A stretch of 13,961 nt of DNA, taken from assembly GCA_012514835.1 (NCBI GenBank), contig JAAYZM010000329.1, positions 1-13,961 of the forward strand, read 5' to 3'. Made by a program: the position numbers and the translations under genes. The stretch is from Actinomycetales bacterium (GTDB lineage Bacteria; Actinomycetota; Actinomycetes; Actinomycetales; Cellulomonadaceae). Of this stretch, positions 1-6,621 are shown one piece after another; the stretch's first letter is position 1; each line of letters starts with the position of its first letter. The notes below the pieces were generated by a model. It did no database searches and was not told where the DNA came from. It saw only the letters and a list, made by a program, of their open reading frames with translations.

Positions 1-71
1 CCGTGCCGCTCGTCCTCTCGACGCTCGCGACGTGGCGGGACGTCAGGGCTCCCGCAGCGCCTTCGGAGTGA
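1..71 (+). CDS. Possible 3' end of a plus-strand gene (partial)
   Basis: Frame 3 is open from the left edge to a TGA at 69-71 and reads VPLVLSTLATWRDVRAPAAP followed by SE. The first 14 or so codons have the G/C third positions typical of this genome, and the hydrophobic VPLVLSTLATW stretch would suit the end of a membrane protein. It would overlap the convergent glycosyltransferase gene by 29 bp; a similar convergent overlap occurs at 8821-8834. Only 23 codons are visible, so no family can be named. The alternative is non-coding spacer. Confidence 0.25.
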   Translation, partial: VPLVLSTLATWRDVRAPAAPSE

Positions 72-1197
72 CGGCCCGCTTGAGCGCCCCGGCCGCGCCG
101 CGCACCTGACGCGCGCTGATCGCGAGCTTCACGTCGCGGTACTGGGCGGCCCGGTGCAGCTGCCCACCGAGGTCGTTCCCGGAGGGCCGGTGGCGCAGGT
201 CGCACGGCACCTCGACGGCCACGTAGCCCTGGCGCAGCAGGTCGATGGTCATGCCCGTCTCGACGCCCCAGCCCCGGGCTAGCGGGGTGGCCGCCTCGAA
301 GGCCGCGCGCGTGAGGCACCGCATGCCCGAGAGCGGCTGCGTGGGAGCCCAGCCCGTGAGCTGCGCGATCCCCTTGCGGGCCGCCGCGACCACGATGCCG
401 CGACCGCCCGCGCCCGACTGCGGGGGCAGCAGCGCGATCGCGAAGTCCGCCGCGTGCTCCGCGACCGGGGGAATGAGGGGCGCGGTGTTGACGGCCGTCT
501 CGCCGAGGTCCGCGTCGATGAACAGCAACAAGCGCGGCGGGCGCTCCGGGGTGTCCCGCATCGCGACCACGGCGGCGCCCGTCTCCATCGCGGCCGCCTT
601 GCCGCGGTTGTGGGAGTGGCGCACCACCACGGCCCCCGCGTCACGCGCGATGTGCTGGGTGTTGTCCTCGCTGCCGTCGTCCACCACGAGGACGAGGTCC
701 ACCTGCGGGATCGACTTCGCCGAGCGCACCGTCGCCGCGATCCGGCGCGCCTCGTCCTTCGCGGGGATCACGACGGCGACGCGCTGCTGGATGCGCCGCG
801 GGTCACGGTTCGCAGGCTTGGGGATCGGGGACGTGGTGGGCTGCGAGACGAGCTCTTGGCGGCGGAAACGGCCGTCCGGGCGCTTGCGCGGGCGCGGCGG
901 GGTGGGCGGTGCTGGCGCGGGTGCAGGCTCCGACGAGGCTGGCTGCTCCGGCGAGGCTGCCTGCTCTGGAGAGTCCGCCGTCGTCGGCGTCTCCGCAGCC
1001 TTCTTCGTGGGGAGCTTCTTCGCCGCAGCCTTCTTCGCGGGCGCCTTCTTCGCCGGGCTCTTCTTGGCCGCTGACTTCTTGGCGGGCGACTGCGCAGCGG
1101 AGGCCTTGGCGGCGGGGCTCGCCTTCTTGCTCGCGGCGCGCTTGCGGGCAGGCGGGGTGGGCTTCTCGTCGTCGGGAAGGTCGTCCGCTGGGCCCAC
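43..1197 (-). CDS. Family-2 glycosyltransferase with histone-H1-like basic tail
   Basis: This 384-residue protein has two parts. Residues 12-68 are a Lys/Ala/Pro tail with repeated AKK and PAKK units, followed by a Pro/Glu/Ala linker (about 69-102) and a basic patch (RPRKRPDGRFRR, 102-113). From residue 139 a GT-A fold begins: RVAVVIPAKDE, the nucleotide-binding VVDDGSEDNT (171-180) and the metal-binding DAD motif (228-230, in LFIDADLGE). Later signatures are PLSGMRCLTR and GWGVETGMT. Enzymes of this fold move a sugar from a nucleotide-sugar donor to an acceptor, often a lipid phosphate; donor and acceptor cannot be read here. No membrane span is evident. The GTG start is chosen because TAGGCT lies 6 bp upstream, suggesting a leaderless mRNA. 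It lies 110 bp downstream of the DUF5926 gene on the same strand. The tail is the odd feature: such tails are known on actinobacterial DNA-binding proteins such as HupB. Confidence 0.85.
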   Translation of the reverse strand: MGPADDLPDDEKPTPPARKRAASKKASPAAKASAAQSPAKKSAAKKSPAKKAPAKKAAAKKLPTKKAAETPTTADSPEQAASPEQPASSEPAPAPAPPTPPRPRKRPDGRFRRQELVSQPTTSPIPKPANRDPRRIQQRVAVVIPAKDEARRIAATVRSAKSIPQVDLVLVVDDGSEDNTQHIARDAGAVVVRHSHNRGKAAAMETGAAVVAMRDTPERPPRLLLFIDADLGETAVNTAPLIPPVAEHAADFAIALLPPQSGAGGRGIVVAAARKGIAQLTGWAPTQPLSGMRCLTRAAFEAATPLARGWGVETGMTIDLLRQGYVAVEVPCDLRHRPSGNDLGGQLHRAAQYRDVKLAISARQVRGAAGALKRAVTPKALREP

Positions 1198-1203
1198 GCG
1201 CCC

Positions 1204-1209
1204 AGCCTA
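1204..1209 (-). promoter_or_regulatory. Putative -10 hexamer of leaderless glycosyltransferase mRNA
   Basis: On the minus strand TAGGCT (pattern TANNNT) is followed by six bases and then the GTG start at 1197. This spacing places the transcription start on or next to the start codon. No Shine-Dalgarno is present. No convincing -35 is visible. Confidence 0.4.
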
Positions 1210-1210
1210 G

Positions 1211-1250
1211 TCGCGCACGGGGGTGCGCGAGCCGCCCGACACGGCGGCTC
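1211..1250. terminator. Two adjacent perfect hairpins between DUF5926 and glycosyltransferase genes
   Basis: TCGCGCAC (1211-1218) pairs perfectly with GTGCGCGA (1223-1230) around GGGG. GAGCCGCC (1229-1236) pairs perfectly with GGCGGCTC (1243-1250) around CGACAC. On the minus strand they come after the DUF5926 stop and just before the glycosyltransferase -10. There is no T-run, as is common for GC-rich terminators, so termination of the DUF5926 transcript is inferred from position and stem strength only. Confidence 0.45.
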
Positions 1251-1307
1251 CGAGCAGCACCGCGCGGGCCCGACTCCGTGGTGTCAGCGCGGGCGAGGAG
1301 AGCCGGT

Positions 1308-2132
1308 TCAGCGCAGCGTGACCTGGCGGGCGACGAGTCCGCCGCGCGCCCGACGCTCGTCGGCCGTGAGCGGCTCCGTGGACTTGAGCGCGGCCTCGAA
1401 GCTGGGCCAGTACTCGGCCACGGGCCCCTCGAGGTCTGCGGGCTCCGTGCCGCGCGCGAGCTCCCACACGGGGATGACGATGCCGCACGAGCGGAACGCG
1501 CCGATGAAGCGGGCGTCACCGATCGCCGACGCGCGCTGGGCGTGGAGGCGGGCGAGGCCGTCGAGCAGGGTGTCGTCGTCGACCGTCTGCGCCCAGCGCA
1601 AGAACTCCTTGCCGCCCATGCGGCACCAGTAGGCGCTCTCGACGGACTCGAGCTTCACGGTGGGGATGATCTGCTCGTTCTCGTCCTCGAGCGCGGCCTG
1701 GACGTCGGCCGTGCGCTCGGCGTCGTCCGCGAGCCAGTGGTCGAAGCCCTCGAGCACCTCGACGTCCCACGGGCCCTTCGGGTCCAGGACGTCCTGCAGG
1801 CGCGGCCCGGCCTCAGGGACGGGCGCGTGCTCGAGCGGCGTGCCGGCCTCCAGCTCGAGCGCGGCGAGCAGCACCTGGGCCACGTCGCGGCTCGCGTCGC
1901 CGGAGCCCGAGGTGGTCTGCAGCGCCACGAGCAGCACGCCGTCGGACCGGTGCAGGGCGGGCCAGCCCGCGGGGAGGATCGTGGTGAGCAGCACCTCGCG
2001 GGCGCCGTGCTCCTTCGTGGTGCGCACGCGGATCGTGGCGGAGGGCACCACCTCGCGGATCGCGACGAGGTCGGCCTCGACGGGGAGACCTTCGAAGGGG
2101 CGCAGCACGAAGTCGACGGTGTTCTTGACCAT
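1308..2132 (-). CDS. DUF5926 family protein
   Basis: The protein is 274 residues from this start. The opening VLRPFEGLPVEADLVAIREVVPSATIRV and later phrases such as LPAGWPALHRSDGVLLVALQT match, from memory, the actinobacterial DUF5926 family, which has no known function. It is soluble, with no signal peptide or membrane segment, and rather acidic. The C-terminal half (ENEQIIPTVKLESVESAYWCRM, then LRWAQTVDDDTLLDGLARLHA) is also typical. An in-frame ATG at 2156 would add eight residues (MARVPCVT). I prefer the ATG at 2132 because TACCCT lies 8 bp upstream of it and the family core begins right after. Many relatives carry a longer Lys/Arg-rich N-terminus that is absent here. It is divergent from pgm, 59 bp away, and upstream of the glycosyltransferase gene. 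The DUF name is a recognition from memory, not a search result. Confidence 0.8.
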   Translation of the reverse strand: MVKNTVDFVLRPFEGLPVEADLVAIREVVPSATIRVRTTKEHGAREVLLTTILPAGWPALHRSDGVLLVALQTTSGSGDASRDVAQVLLAALELEAGTPLEHAPVPEAGPRLQDVLDPKGPWDVEVLEGFDHWLADDAERTADVQAALEDENEQIIPTVKLESVESAYWCRMGGKEFLRWAQTVDDDTLLDGLARLHAQRASAIGDARFIGAFRSCGIVIPVWELARGTEPADLEGPVAEYWPSFEAALKSTEPLTADERRARGGLVARQVTLR

Positions 2133-2140
2133 GGTCACGC

Positions 2141-2146
2141 AGGGTA
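2141..2146 (-). promoter_or_regulatory. Putative -10 hexamer of DUF5926 gene
   Basis: TACCCT on the minus strand fits TANNNT and sits 8 bp before the ATG at 2132, so the transcript could be leaderless. If the upstream ATG at 2156 were used instead, this hexamer would lie inside the coding region. Confidence 0.35.
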
Positions 2147-2191
2147 CTCGTGCCATAGGCCGCGGCGCGCATCGGTGGTTGACTGGCCCGT

Positions 2192-3883
2192 ATGGACCCT
2201 CGCGCCGGAACCCCCGCCCAGCCGTCCGACCTGATCGACGTCGACGCGCTCCTCGCCGCGTACTACGACCGCTCGCCGGACCTCGAGGACCCCGCGCAGC
2301 GCGTCACGTTCGGCACGTCCGGGCACCGGGGCTCGAGCCTCGACTCGGCGTTCAACGAGGACCACATCGTCGCGACCACGGCCGCGATCGTGGAGTACCG
2401 GCGCGGCCAGGGGATCGACGGACCCCTCTACATCGGTCGCGACACGCACGCGCTGTCGCTGCCCGCGTGGCAGTCCGCGCTCGAGGTGCTCGCCGCCGCG
2501 GACGTGACTGTACACATCGATGCGCGCGACTCGTACACGCCCACCCCGGCCGTCTCGCTCGCGATCCTGAGGCACAACGGCGCGGGCACGTCCGAGGGCG
2601 TGCGGACCCAGGGCGCGGGTGCGGGACTCGCGGACGGGATCGTCGTCACCCCCTCGCACAACCCCCCACGCGACGGCGGCTTCAAGTACAACCCGCCTCA
2701 CGGCGGGCCCGCGGACTCGGACGCGACCAGCTGGATCGCCGCGCGGGCCAACGAGATCCTCGCGCAGGGCGTGTCGCAGGTGCGCCGCGTCTCGCTCGAG
2801 CAGGCGCTCGCCGCCTCGACCACGGCGCGCCACGACTTCATGGAGTCCTACGTCGCCGACCTCGAGTCCGTGCTGGATCTCGACGCGATCCGCGCCTCCG
2901 GCGTGCGCATCGGCGCGGACCCCCTGGGCGGCGCGGCCGTCGAGTACTGGGGCGCCATCGCCGAGCGGTACGACCTCGACCTCACGGTGGTCAACCCGGC
3001 CGTGGACCCGCGCTGGGCGTTCATGACGCTCGACTGGGACGGCAAGATCCGCATGGACTGCTCTTCGCCGTCGGCCATGGCCTCCCTGGTGAACGCCATG
3101 GCGGGGGACGCCCCCTTCGACATCGCGACCGGCAACGACGCCGACGCCGACCGCCACGGCATCGTCACCCCCGACGCGGGCCTCATGAACCCCAACCACT
3201 ACCTCGCCGTGGCGATCGACTACCTCTACTCCGGTGCGCGCCCCGGATGGTCTCCCGACGCAGCCATCGGCAAGACCCTCGTGTCCTCCGCCCTCATCGA
3301 CCGGGTCGCGGGCGGGCTCGGGCGGCGGCTGTGGGAGGTGCCCGTGGGCTTCAAGTGGTTCGTGCCCGGGCTGCTCGACGGCACCGTGGGCTTCGGTGGT
3401 GAGGAGTCCGCCGGGGCCTCGTTCCTGCGCCAGGACGGCACGGTGTGGACCACGGACAAGGACGGCATCCTCCTCGCGCTGCTCGGCGCGGAGATCATGG
3501 CGAAGACGGGCCACTCGCCGTCCGAGCTGCACGGCGGGCTCGTCGAGCGGCACGGGAAGTCCTGGTACGCGCGCGTCGACGCCCCCGCGACGCTCGAGGA
3601 GAAGGCCGCGCTCGGGGCGCTCTCGCCCGAGCAGGTGACGTCCACGACGCTCGCGGGCGACGAGATCACCGCGCGTCTCGTGACCGCGCCCGGCAACGAC
3701 GCGGCGATCGGTGGGCTCAAGGTCACGACGGCGCACGCGTGGGCGGCTGCCCGCCCCTCGGGCACCGAGAACGTGTACAAGATCTACGCTGAGTCGTTCC
3801 GCTCCGAGGCCCACCTCACCGAGGTCCAGACGGAGATGCGCGGCGTCGTCTCCGCCGCCCTAGAAAGCGTTACCGGCCAGTAG
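2192..3883 (+). CDS. pgm: Alpha-D-glucose-phosphate-specific phosphoglucomutase
   Basis: This enzyme interconverts glucose-6-phosphate and glucose-1-phosphate in the cytoplasm, linking glycolysis to UDP-/ADP-glucose, glycogen, trehalose and envelope sugar synthesis. The 563-residue protein shows all four family signatures. VTFGTSGHRG lies near residue 45. The phosphoserine loop VVTPSHNPP has Ser155. The metal loop GNDADADRHG carries Asp316, Asp318 and Asp320. The sugar-binding GGEESAG is near 402-408 and the phosphate-binding RPSGTEN is at 521-527. Length is close to the usual ~545 residues. The ATG start fits the family N-terminus, but neither a Shine-Dalgarno nor a convincing -10 precedes it, so the initiation signal is unclear. 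The MFS gene follows after 14 bp, so the two are probably co-transcribed. Confidence 0.96.
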   Translation: MDPRAGTPAQPSDLIDVDALLAAYYDRSPDLEDPAQRVTFGTSGHRGSSLDSAFNEDHIVATTAAIVEYRRGQGIDGPLYIGRDTHALSLPAWQSALEVLAAADVTVHIDARDSYTPTPAVSLAILRHNGAGTSEGVRTQGAGAGLADGIVVTPSHNPPRDGGFKYNPPHGGPADSDATSWIAARANEILAQGVSQVRRVSLEQALAASTTARHDFMESYVADLESVLDLDAIRASGVRIGADPLGGAAVEYWGAIAERYDLDLTVVNPAVDPRWAFMTLDWDGKIRMDCSSPSAMASLVNAMAGDAPFDIATGNDADADRHGIVTPDAGLMNPNHYLAVAIDYLYSGARPGWSPDAAIGKTLVSSALIDRVAGGLGRRLWEVPVGFKWFVPGLLDGTVGFGGEESAGASFLRQDGTVWTTDKDGILLALLGAEIMAKTGHSPSELHGGLVERHGKSWYARVDAPATLEEKAALGALSPEQVTSTTLAGDEITARLVTAPGNDAAIGGLKVTTAHAWAAARPSGTENVYKIYAESFRSEAHLTEVQTEMRGVVSAALESVTGQ

Positions 3884-3897
3884 ATCCGCGTGGGACC

Positions 3898-5133
3898 ATG
3901 TCCCACGTGCTTGCTCCCTACCGCGCCATCCTGAGCCTCCCCGGCGCACTCGCCTTCTCCCTCGCGGGTGTCCTCGCGCGGTTCCACATGTCCATGCTCG
4001 GGCTCGGCATCGTCCTGATGGTCTCGACGCTGTACGGCACGCCCGAGCGGGGCGACTACGCGATGGCCGGACGCGTCGTCTCGGCCAACGTCATCGCGTT
4101 CGCGATCTGCTCGCCGCAGATCAGCAAGCTGGTCGACCGCTTCGGGCAGGCGCGCGTCATGCGGCCCGCCGTCGTGTTCTCCGGGGTGTCGATCGCCGCG
4201 CTCGTCGCCGCGGCCACGGCGCACTCCCCCGAGTGGGTGCTGTACATCTTCGCCGTGCTCGCGGGAGCCGCGGGCGGCTCGATCGGCGCCCTCGTGCGCG
4301 CCCGGTGGTCCTACCTCGTGAAGGACCCGGCCCAGCTGCACACCGCGTACTCCCTCGAGAGCGTGCTGGACGAGTTCGTGTTCGTCGTCGGCCCCGTCCT
4401 CGCCACCGTCCTCGCCACCTCGGTGGCGCCACAAGCGGGACTGATCGTCGCCGCGTGCGCGATCGTGGGCGGCGGGCTGTTCTTCATGGCGCAGAAGGCG
4501 AGCGAGCCGCCCCCGCGCGGGCGGACTGCCGAGCGTGAGCCGTCCGTGCTGCGCGCGCCCGGGCTCCTCGTGGTCGCGGCGATCTTCATCGGCATCGGCG
4601 CGATCTTCGGCGCCACGGACGTGGCCACCGTCGCCTTCGCCGAGGAGCAGGGCCAGAAGGCCGCGTCCGGCGTGATCCTCGCCGTGTTCGCTGGCGGCTC
4701 GTTCCTGGGCGGGCTGCTCTACGGCGCGCGACAGTGGGCGTCCCCGCTGTGGCGGCGCTTCGTGCTGGGCGTCCTCGCCCTCGGGGTGGGCGTGTCCTTG
4801 TTCTTCGTGGTGAGCACCGTGTGGCTGCTCGCCGCCGCGATGTTCGTGGTGGGCTTCGCGATCGCGCCCACCCTCATCAACGGCAACGGTCTGGTGCAGC
4901 AGTTCGTGCGCCCTACCCAGCTCACCGAGGGACTCACGTGGGCCAACACCGCGCTCACGGTGGGTGTGGCCGCCGGGGCACCGTTCGCGGGGCAGTTTAT
5001 CGAGACGTCCGGCTCGCACGGCGGGTTCCAGGTGGTGGTCTACGCGGGAGTGCTCGCCGTCGTCATCACCCTGCTCGCCGCACGCTCGCTGCGCCGGCAC
5101 GCGGGTGTGATCGTCACCCCCGCCGAGGTCTGA
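3898..5133 (+). CDS. Major facilitator superfamily (MFS) transporter
   Basis: The 411-residue protein has about 12 hydrophobic membrane segments in two six-helix halves. They are separated by a polar central loop (KASEPPPRGRTAEREPSVLR, about residues 199-218). The loop between helices 2 and 3 reads QISKLVDRFGQARVMRP, a version of the MFS signature G-x-x-x-D-R-x-G-R. These proteins are secondary carriers driven by an ion gradient and are often exporters of drugs or small metabolites. The sequence does not reveal the substrate. It starts 14 bp after the pgm stop, suggesting one transcript, though a link to sugar phosphate metabolism is only positional. There is no strong Shine-Dalgarno (GTGGGACC precedes the ATG). 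No truncation or missing helix is apparent. Confidence 0.9.
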   Translation: MSHVLAPYRAILSLPGALAFSLAGVLARFHMSMLGLGIVLMVSTLYGTPERGDYAMAGRVVSANVIAFAICSPQISKLVDRFGQARVMRPAVVFSGVSIAALVAAATAHSPEWVLYIFAVLAGAAGGSIGALVRARWSYLVKDPAQLHTAYSLESVLDEFVFVVGPVLATVLATSVAPQAGLIVAACAIVGGGLFFMAQKASEPPPRGRTAEREPSVLRAPGLLVVAAIFIGIGAIFGATDVATVAFAEEQGQKAASGVILAVFAGGSFLGGLLYGARQWASPLWRRFVLGVLALGVGVSLFFVVSTVWLLAAAMFVVGFAIAPTLINGNGLVQQFVRPTQLTEGLTWANTALTVGVAAGAPFAGQFIETSGSHGGFQVVVYAGVLAVVITLLAARSLRRHAGVIVTPAEV

Positions 5134-5170
5134 GCCCGCTTCTCGCCGCGCGCGCGGGGGACCACCGCCC

Positions 5171-5190
5171 TACCGTGGAGGTCTAGGAGG
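5171..5190 (+). promoter_or_regulatory. Putative -10 (TACCGT) and strong Shine-Dalgarno (AGGAGG) for the 72-aa gene
   Basis: TACCGT (5171-5176) fits TANNNT and would start transcription near 5183, giving a leader of roughly 15 bases. AGGAGG (5185-5190) sits 8 bases before the ATG at 5199. This is the best ribosome-binding site in the window and sets the start of the small protein. Confidence 0.5.
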
Positions 5191-5198
5191 TGGTCCCG

Positions 5199-5417
5199 AT
5201 GGCCCACATCGACCCAGACCGCACCGAACCCACCCCGACTCCACTCGACCGTCCGGCACTGGACCGTCCGACACTTGACCCCGTCGCCGCGAGCGAACCC
5301 ACCCCGATGCCGCAGAAGAAGCGCTCGTGGTGGAGCCGCTTCTTCCGCGGGACAGGTGCGGTCGCGGGCAACCCCGCCGGACCGGCCCAGCAGACCGGCG
5401 GCACGCCCGCGCCCTGA
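5199..5417 (+). CDS. Small hydrophilic protein, 72 residues, unknown function
   Basis: I do not recognise a family. The protein begins MAHIDPDRTEPTPTPLDRPA and is Pro/Thr/Asp-rich. It contains a short repeat, LDRPA-LDRPT-LDPVA (residues 16-30), encoded by a 15-bp DNA repeat at 5244-5288, and two EPTP units. A compact basic-aromatic patch, KKRSWWSRFFRGTG, lies around residues 41-54; such amphipathic patches can contact membranes or a partner protein, but that is inference. The C-terminus is Gly/Pro/Ala-rich and probably disordered. No signal peptide or membrane span is seen. The start is fixed by AGGAGG 8 bp upstream; the in-frame GTG at 5190 overlaps that Shine-Dalgarno and is unlikely. It lies 65 bp downstream of the MFS gene and converges on the VIT gene. 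Confidence 0.7.
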   Translation: MAHIDPDRTEPTPTPLDRPALDRPTLDPVAASEPTPMPQKKRSWWSRFFRGTGAVAGNPAGPAQQTGGTPAP

Positions 5418-5439
5418 GCCCTGAGTCCTGAGCCCTGTC
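5412..5439. repeat. Four-copy 7-bp tandem repeat carrying stop codons in three frames
   Basis: The units are CCCTGAG (5412), CCCTGAG (5419), TCCTGAG (5426) and CCCTGTC (5433). The first contains the TGA that ends the 72-residue protein. Because the period is 7 bp, the TGA triplets at 5415, 5422 and 5429 fall in three different reading frames. Confidence 0.7.
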
Positions 5440-5447
5440 CTGGCTCA
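5429..5447. terminator. Weak stem-loop between convergent genes
   Basis: TGAGCC (5429-5434) pairs with GGCTCA (5442-5447) across a 7-base loop, in the 42-bp gap between the 72-residue protein and the VIT gene. The symmetrical position suits a bidirectional terminator. There is no T-run and the stem is short. Confidence 0.3.
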
Positions 5448-5459
5448 CCGACCGCCTGG

Positions 5460-6572
5460 TTAACCGACCACGTTCCCGAACGCGAGGCCCAGCAGGTACG
5501 TCACGGCGGCCGCGCCGAAGCCGATCGCGAGCTGACGCAGTGCGCGCAGCACCGGCGAGGTGCCGGACAGGACGCCCACCACCGCGCCGGTGAGCAGCAG
5601 CACCACGCCCACCACACCAGCCGCCGTGAGGATGCCCGCGATGCCCGTCATGCCCAGCAGGAACGGGATCAGCGGCACGAACGCGCCGACGGCGAAGAAC
5701 GCAAAGCTCGACGCCGCCGCGGCCCACGCCGTGCCGAGCAGCTCGTGGGCCTCGGCGTCGACATGCCCCGGGTCCGTGGGGCCCTGTCGGAAGCCCGCGA
5801 TGAACTCCGCCGCGGCCTCGTCGCCGTGCAGGGCGCGCAGGGTCGCGTCCGCTCGACGTCCGGCGTCTTCCGCGTCGAGGCCTCGCGCCCGGTAGACGAG
5901 GGCCAGTTCGTTCGCGTCGAGGTCGAGGTCCGCGCGCGCCTCGATCGCCGCCGGGTCCGGGGCGGACGCCGCGAGGAGTTCGCGTTGCGAGGAGACCGAC
6001 ACGTACTCGCCCGCGGCCATCGACAGCGCCCCCGCGAGCAGCCCCGAGATGCCCGTGAGAAGCACGATGTGCGGGTCCACGCCCGTGGCGCCGATGCCCG
6101 CAATGAGCGCGAGGTTGCTCACCAGACCGTCGTTCGCGCCGAACACCGCCGCGCGCAAGGAACCCGAGAGCTTGTTGCGGCCGCGTACGGCGAGCGTGCG
6201 GACCACCTCCTGGTGGGTGAGCTCGTCCGCCGCCATCGCCGCCGTCGCGTCCGCGTCCGCCGCATAGGACGACCGGGCCTCGGCCTGCTGCGCGAGCGCG
6301 AGCACGAACACCGAGCCGAAGTGCCGGGCCAGCCACGCGAGGATGCGCGTCTGCAGCGAGCCGGGCCGAGGCTTGCCCACCTGGTCACCGAGCAGAGCGA
6401 GCCAGTGCGCCTCGTGCCGCCCCTCAGCCTCCGCGAGCGCGAGGAAGATCTCGCGCTCCTCACCCGTGCGCCGGGCCGCGAACTCGCGGTAGACCTTCGC
6501 CTCGGCGCGCTCGTCCGCCAGGTAGCCGCGCCACCGCCGGATGTCGCGCGCGCTCGGCTGCTCGGTGTCCAC
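5460..6572 (-). CDS. VIT1/CCC1-family Fe/Mn transporter with N-terminal ferritin-like diiron domain
   Basis: The 370-residue protein joins two domains. Residues 5-120 form a four-helix ferritin/rubrerythrin-like bundle with all expected diiron ligands: Glu21 or Glu24 (DERAEAKVY), Glu50 and His53 (ExxH), Glu97 (QQAEARS), and Glu116 and His119 (DELTH). From about residue 135 comes a VIT1/CCC1 membrane domain. It has the signature AAVFGANDGLVSNLAL, the MAAGEYVSVSSQREL segment, an acidic cytoplasmic metal-binding region (about 195-260) and three C-terminal hydrophobic helices ending GNVVG. Family members move Fe(II) or Mn(II) across membranes, probably out of the cytoplasm in bacteria. The N-terminal domain may bind or oxidise iron first. 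The GTG start is chosen because the diiron domain begins there and GATAGT lies 7 bp upstream; a longer in-frame reading from 6665 would run through the inverted repeat. Confidence 0.9.
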   Translation of the reverse strand: MDTEQPSARDIRRWRGYLADERAEAKVYREFAARRTGEEREIFLALAEAEGRHEAHWLALLGDQVGKPRPGSLQTRILAWLARHFGSVFVLALAQQAEARSSYAADADATAAMAADELTHQEVVRTLAVRGRNKLSGSLRAAVFGANDGLVSNLALIAGIGATGVDPHIVLLTGISGLLAGALSMAAGEYVSVSSQRELLAASAPDPAAIEARADLDLDANELALVYRARGLDAEDAGRRADATLRALHGDEAAAEFIAGFRQGPTDPGHVDAEAHELLGTAWAAAASSFAFFAVGAFVPLIPFLLGMTGIAGILTAAGVVGVVLLLTGAVVGVLSGTSPVLRALRQLAIGFGAAAVTYLLGLAFGNVVG

Positions 6573-6579
6573 GCCCCCC

Positions 6580-6585
6580 ACTATC
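6580..6585 (-). promoter_or_regulatory. Putative -10 hexamer of leaderless VIT mRNA
   Basis: GATAGT on the minus strand lies 7 bp before the GTG at 6572. It matches TATAAT-like boxes at the typical leaderless spacing. No metal-regulator operator (DtxR/IdeR or Fur type) could be identified nearby. Confidence 0.4.
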
Positions 6586-6621
6586 CCAGGCCGACCCGCC
6601 GGCCAGCCCAGCCGGGGGCAC

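Noticed and set aside
13..19. GAGAGGA on the minus strand as a Shine-Dalgarno for a gene beyond the left edge
   Set aside because: No start codon follows at suitable spacing inside the window, so it cannot be tested here.
245..1210. Long plus-strand open frame opposite the glycosyltransferase gene
   Set aside because: It is an antisense shadow of a GC-rich gene: the minus strand has clear GT-A motifs, while the plus frame gives low-complexity Ala/Arg/Ser protein without family features.
2179..2184. TTGACT as a -35 box for pgm
   Set aside because: A matching -10 would fall about 17 bp downstream, inside the pgm coding region, where no TANNNT-like hexamer is present, and the transcript would start after the ATG.
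2135..3814. 559-codon minus-strand open frame opposite pgm
   Set aside because: The plus strand encodes an intact phosphoglucomutase with all catalytic motifs; the antisense translation is Arg/Gly/Val-rich with no recognisable domain.
5146..5157. CCGCGCGCGCGG palindrome after the MFS gene as a terminator
   Set aside because: It is a simple alternating CG run with no loop and no T-run; such palindromes arise by chance at this base composition.
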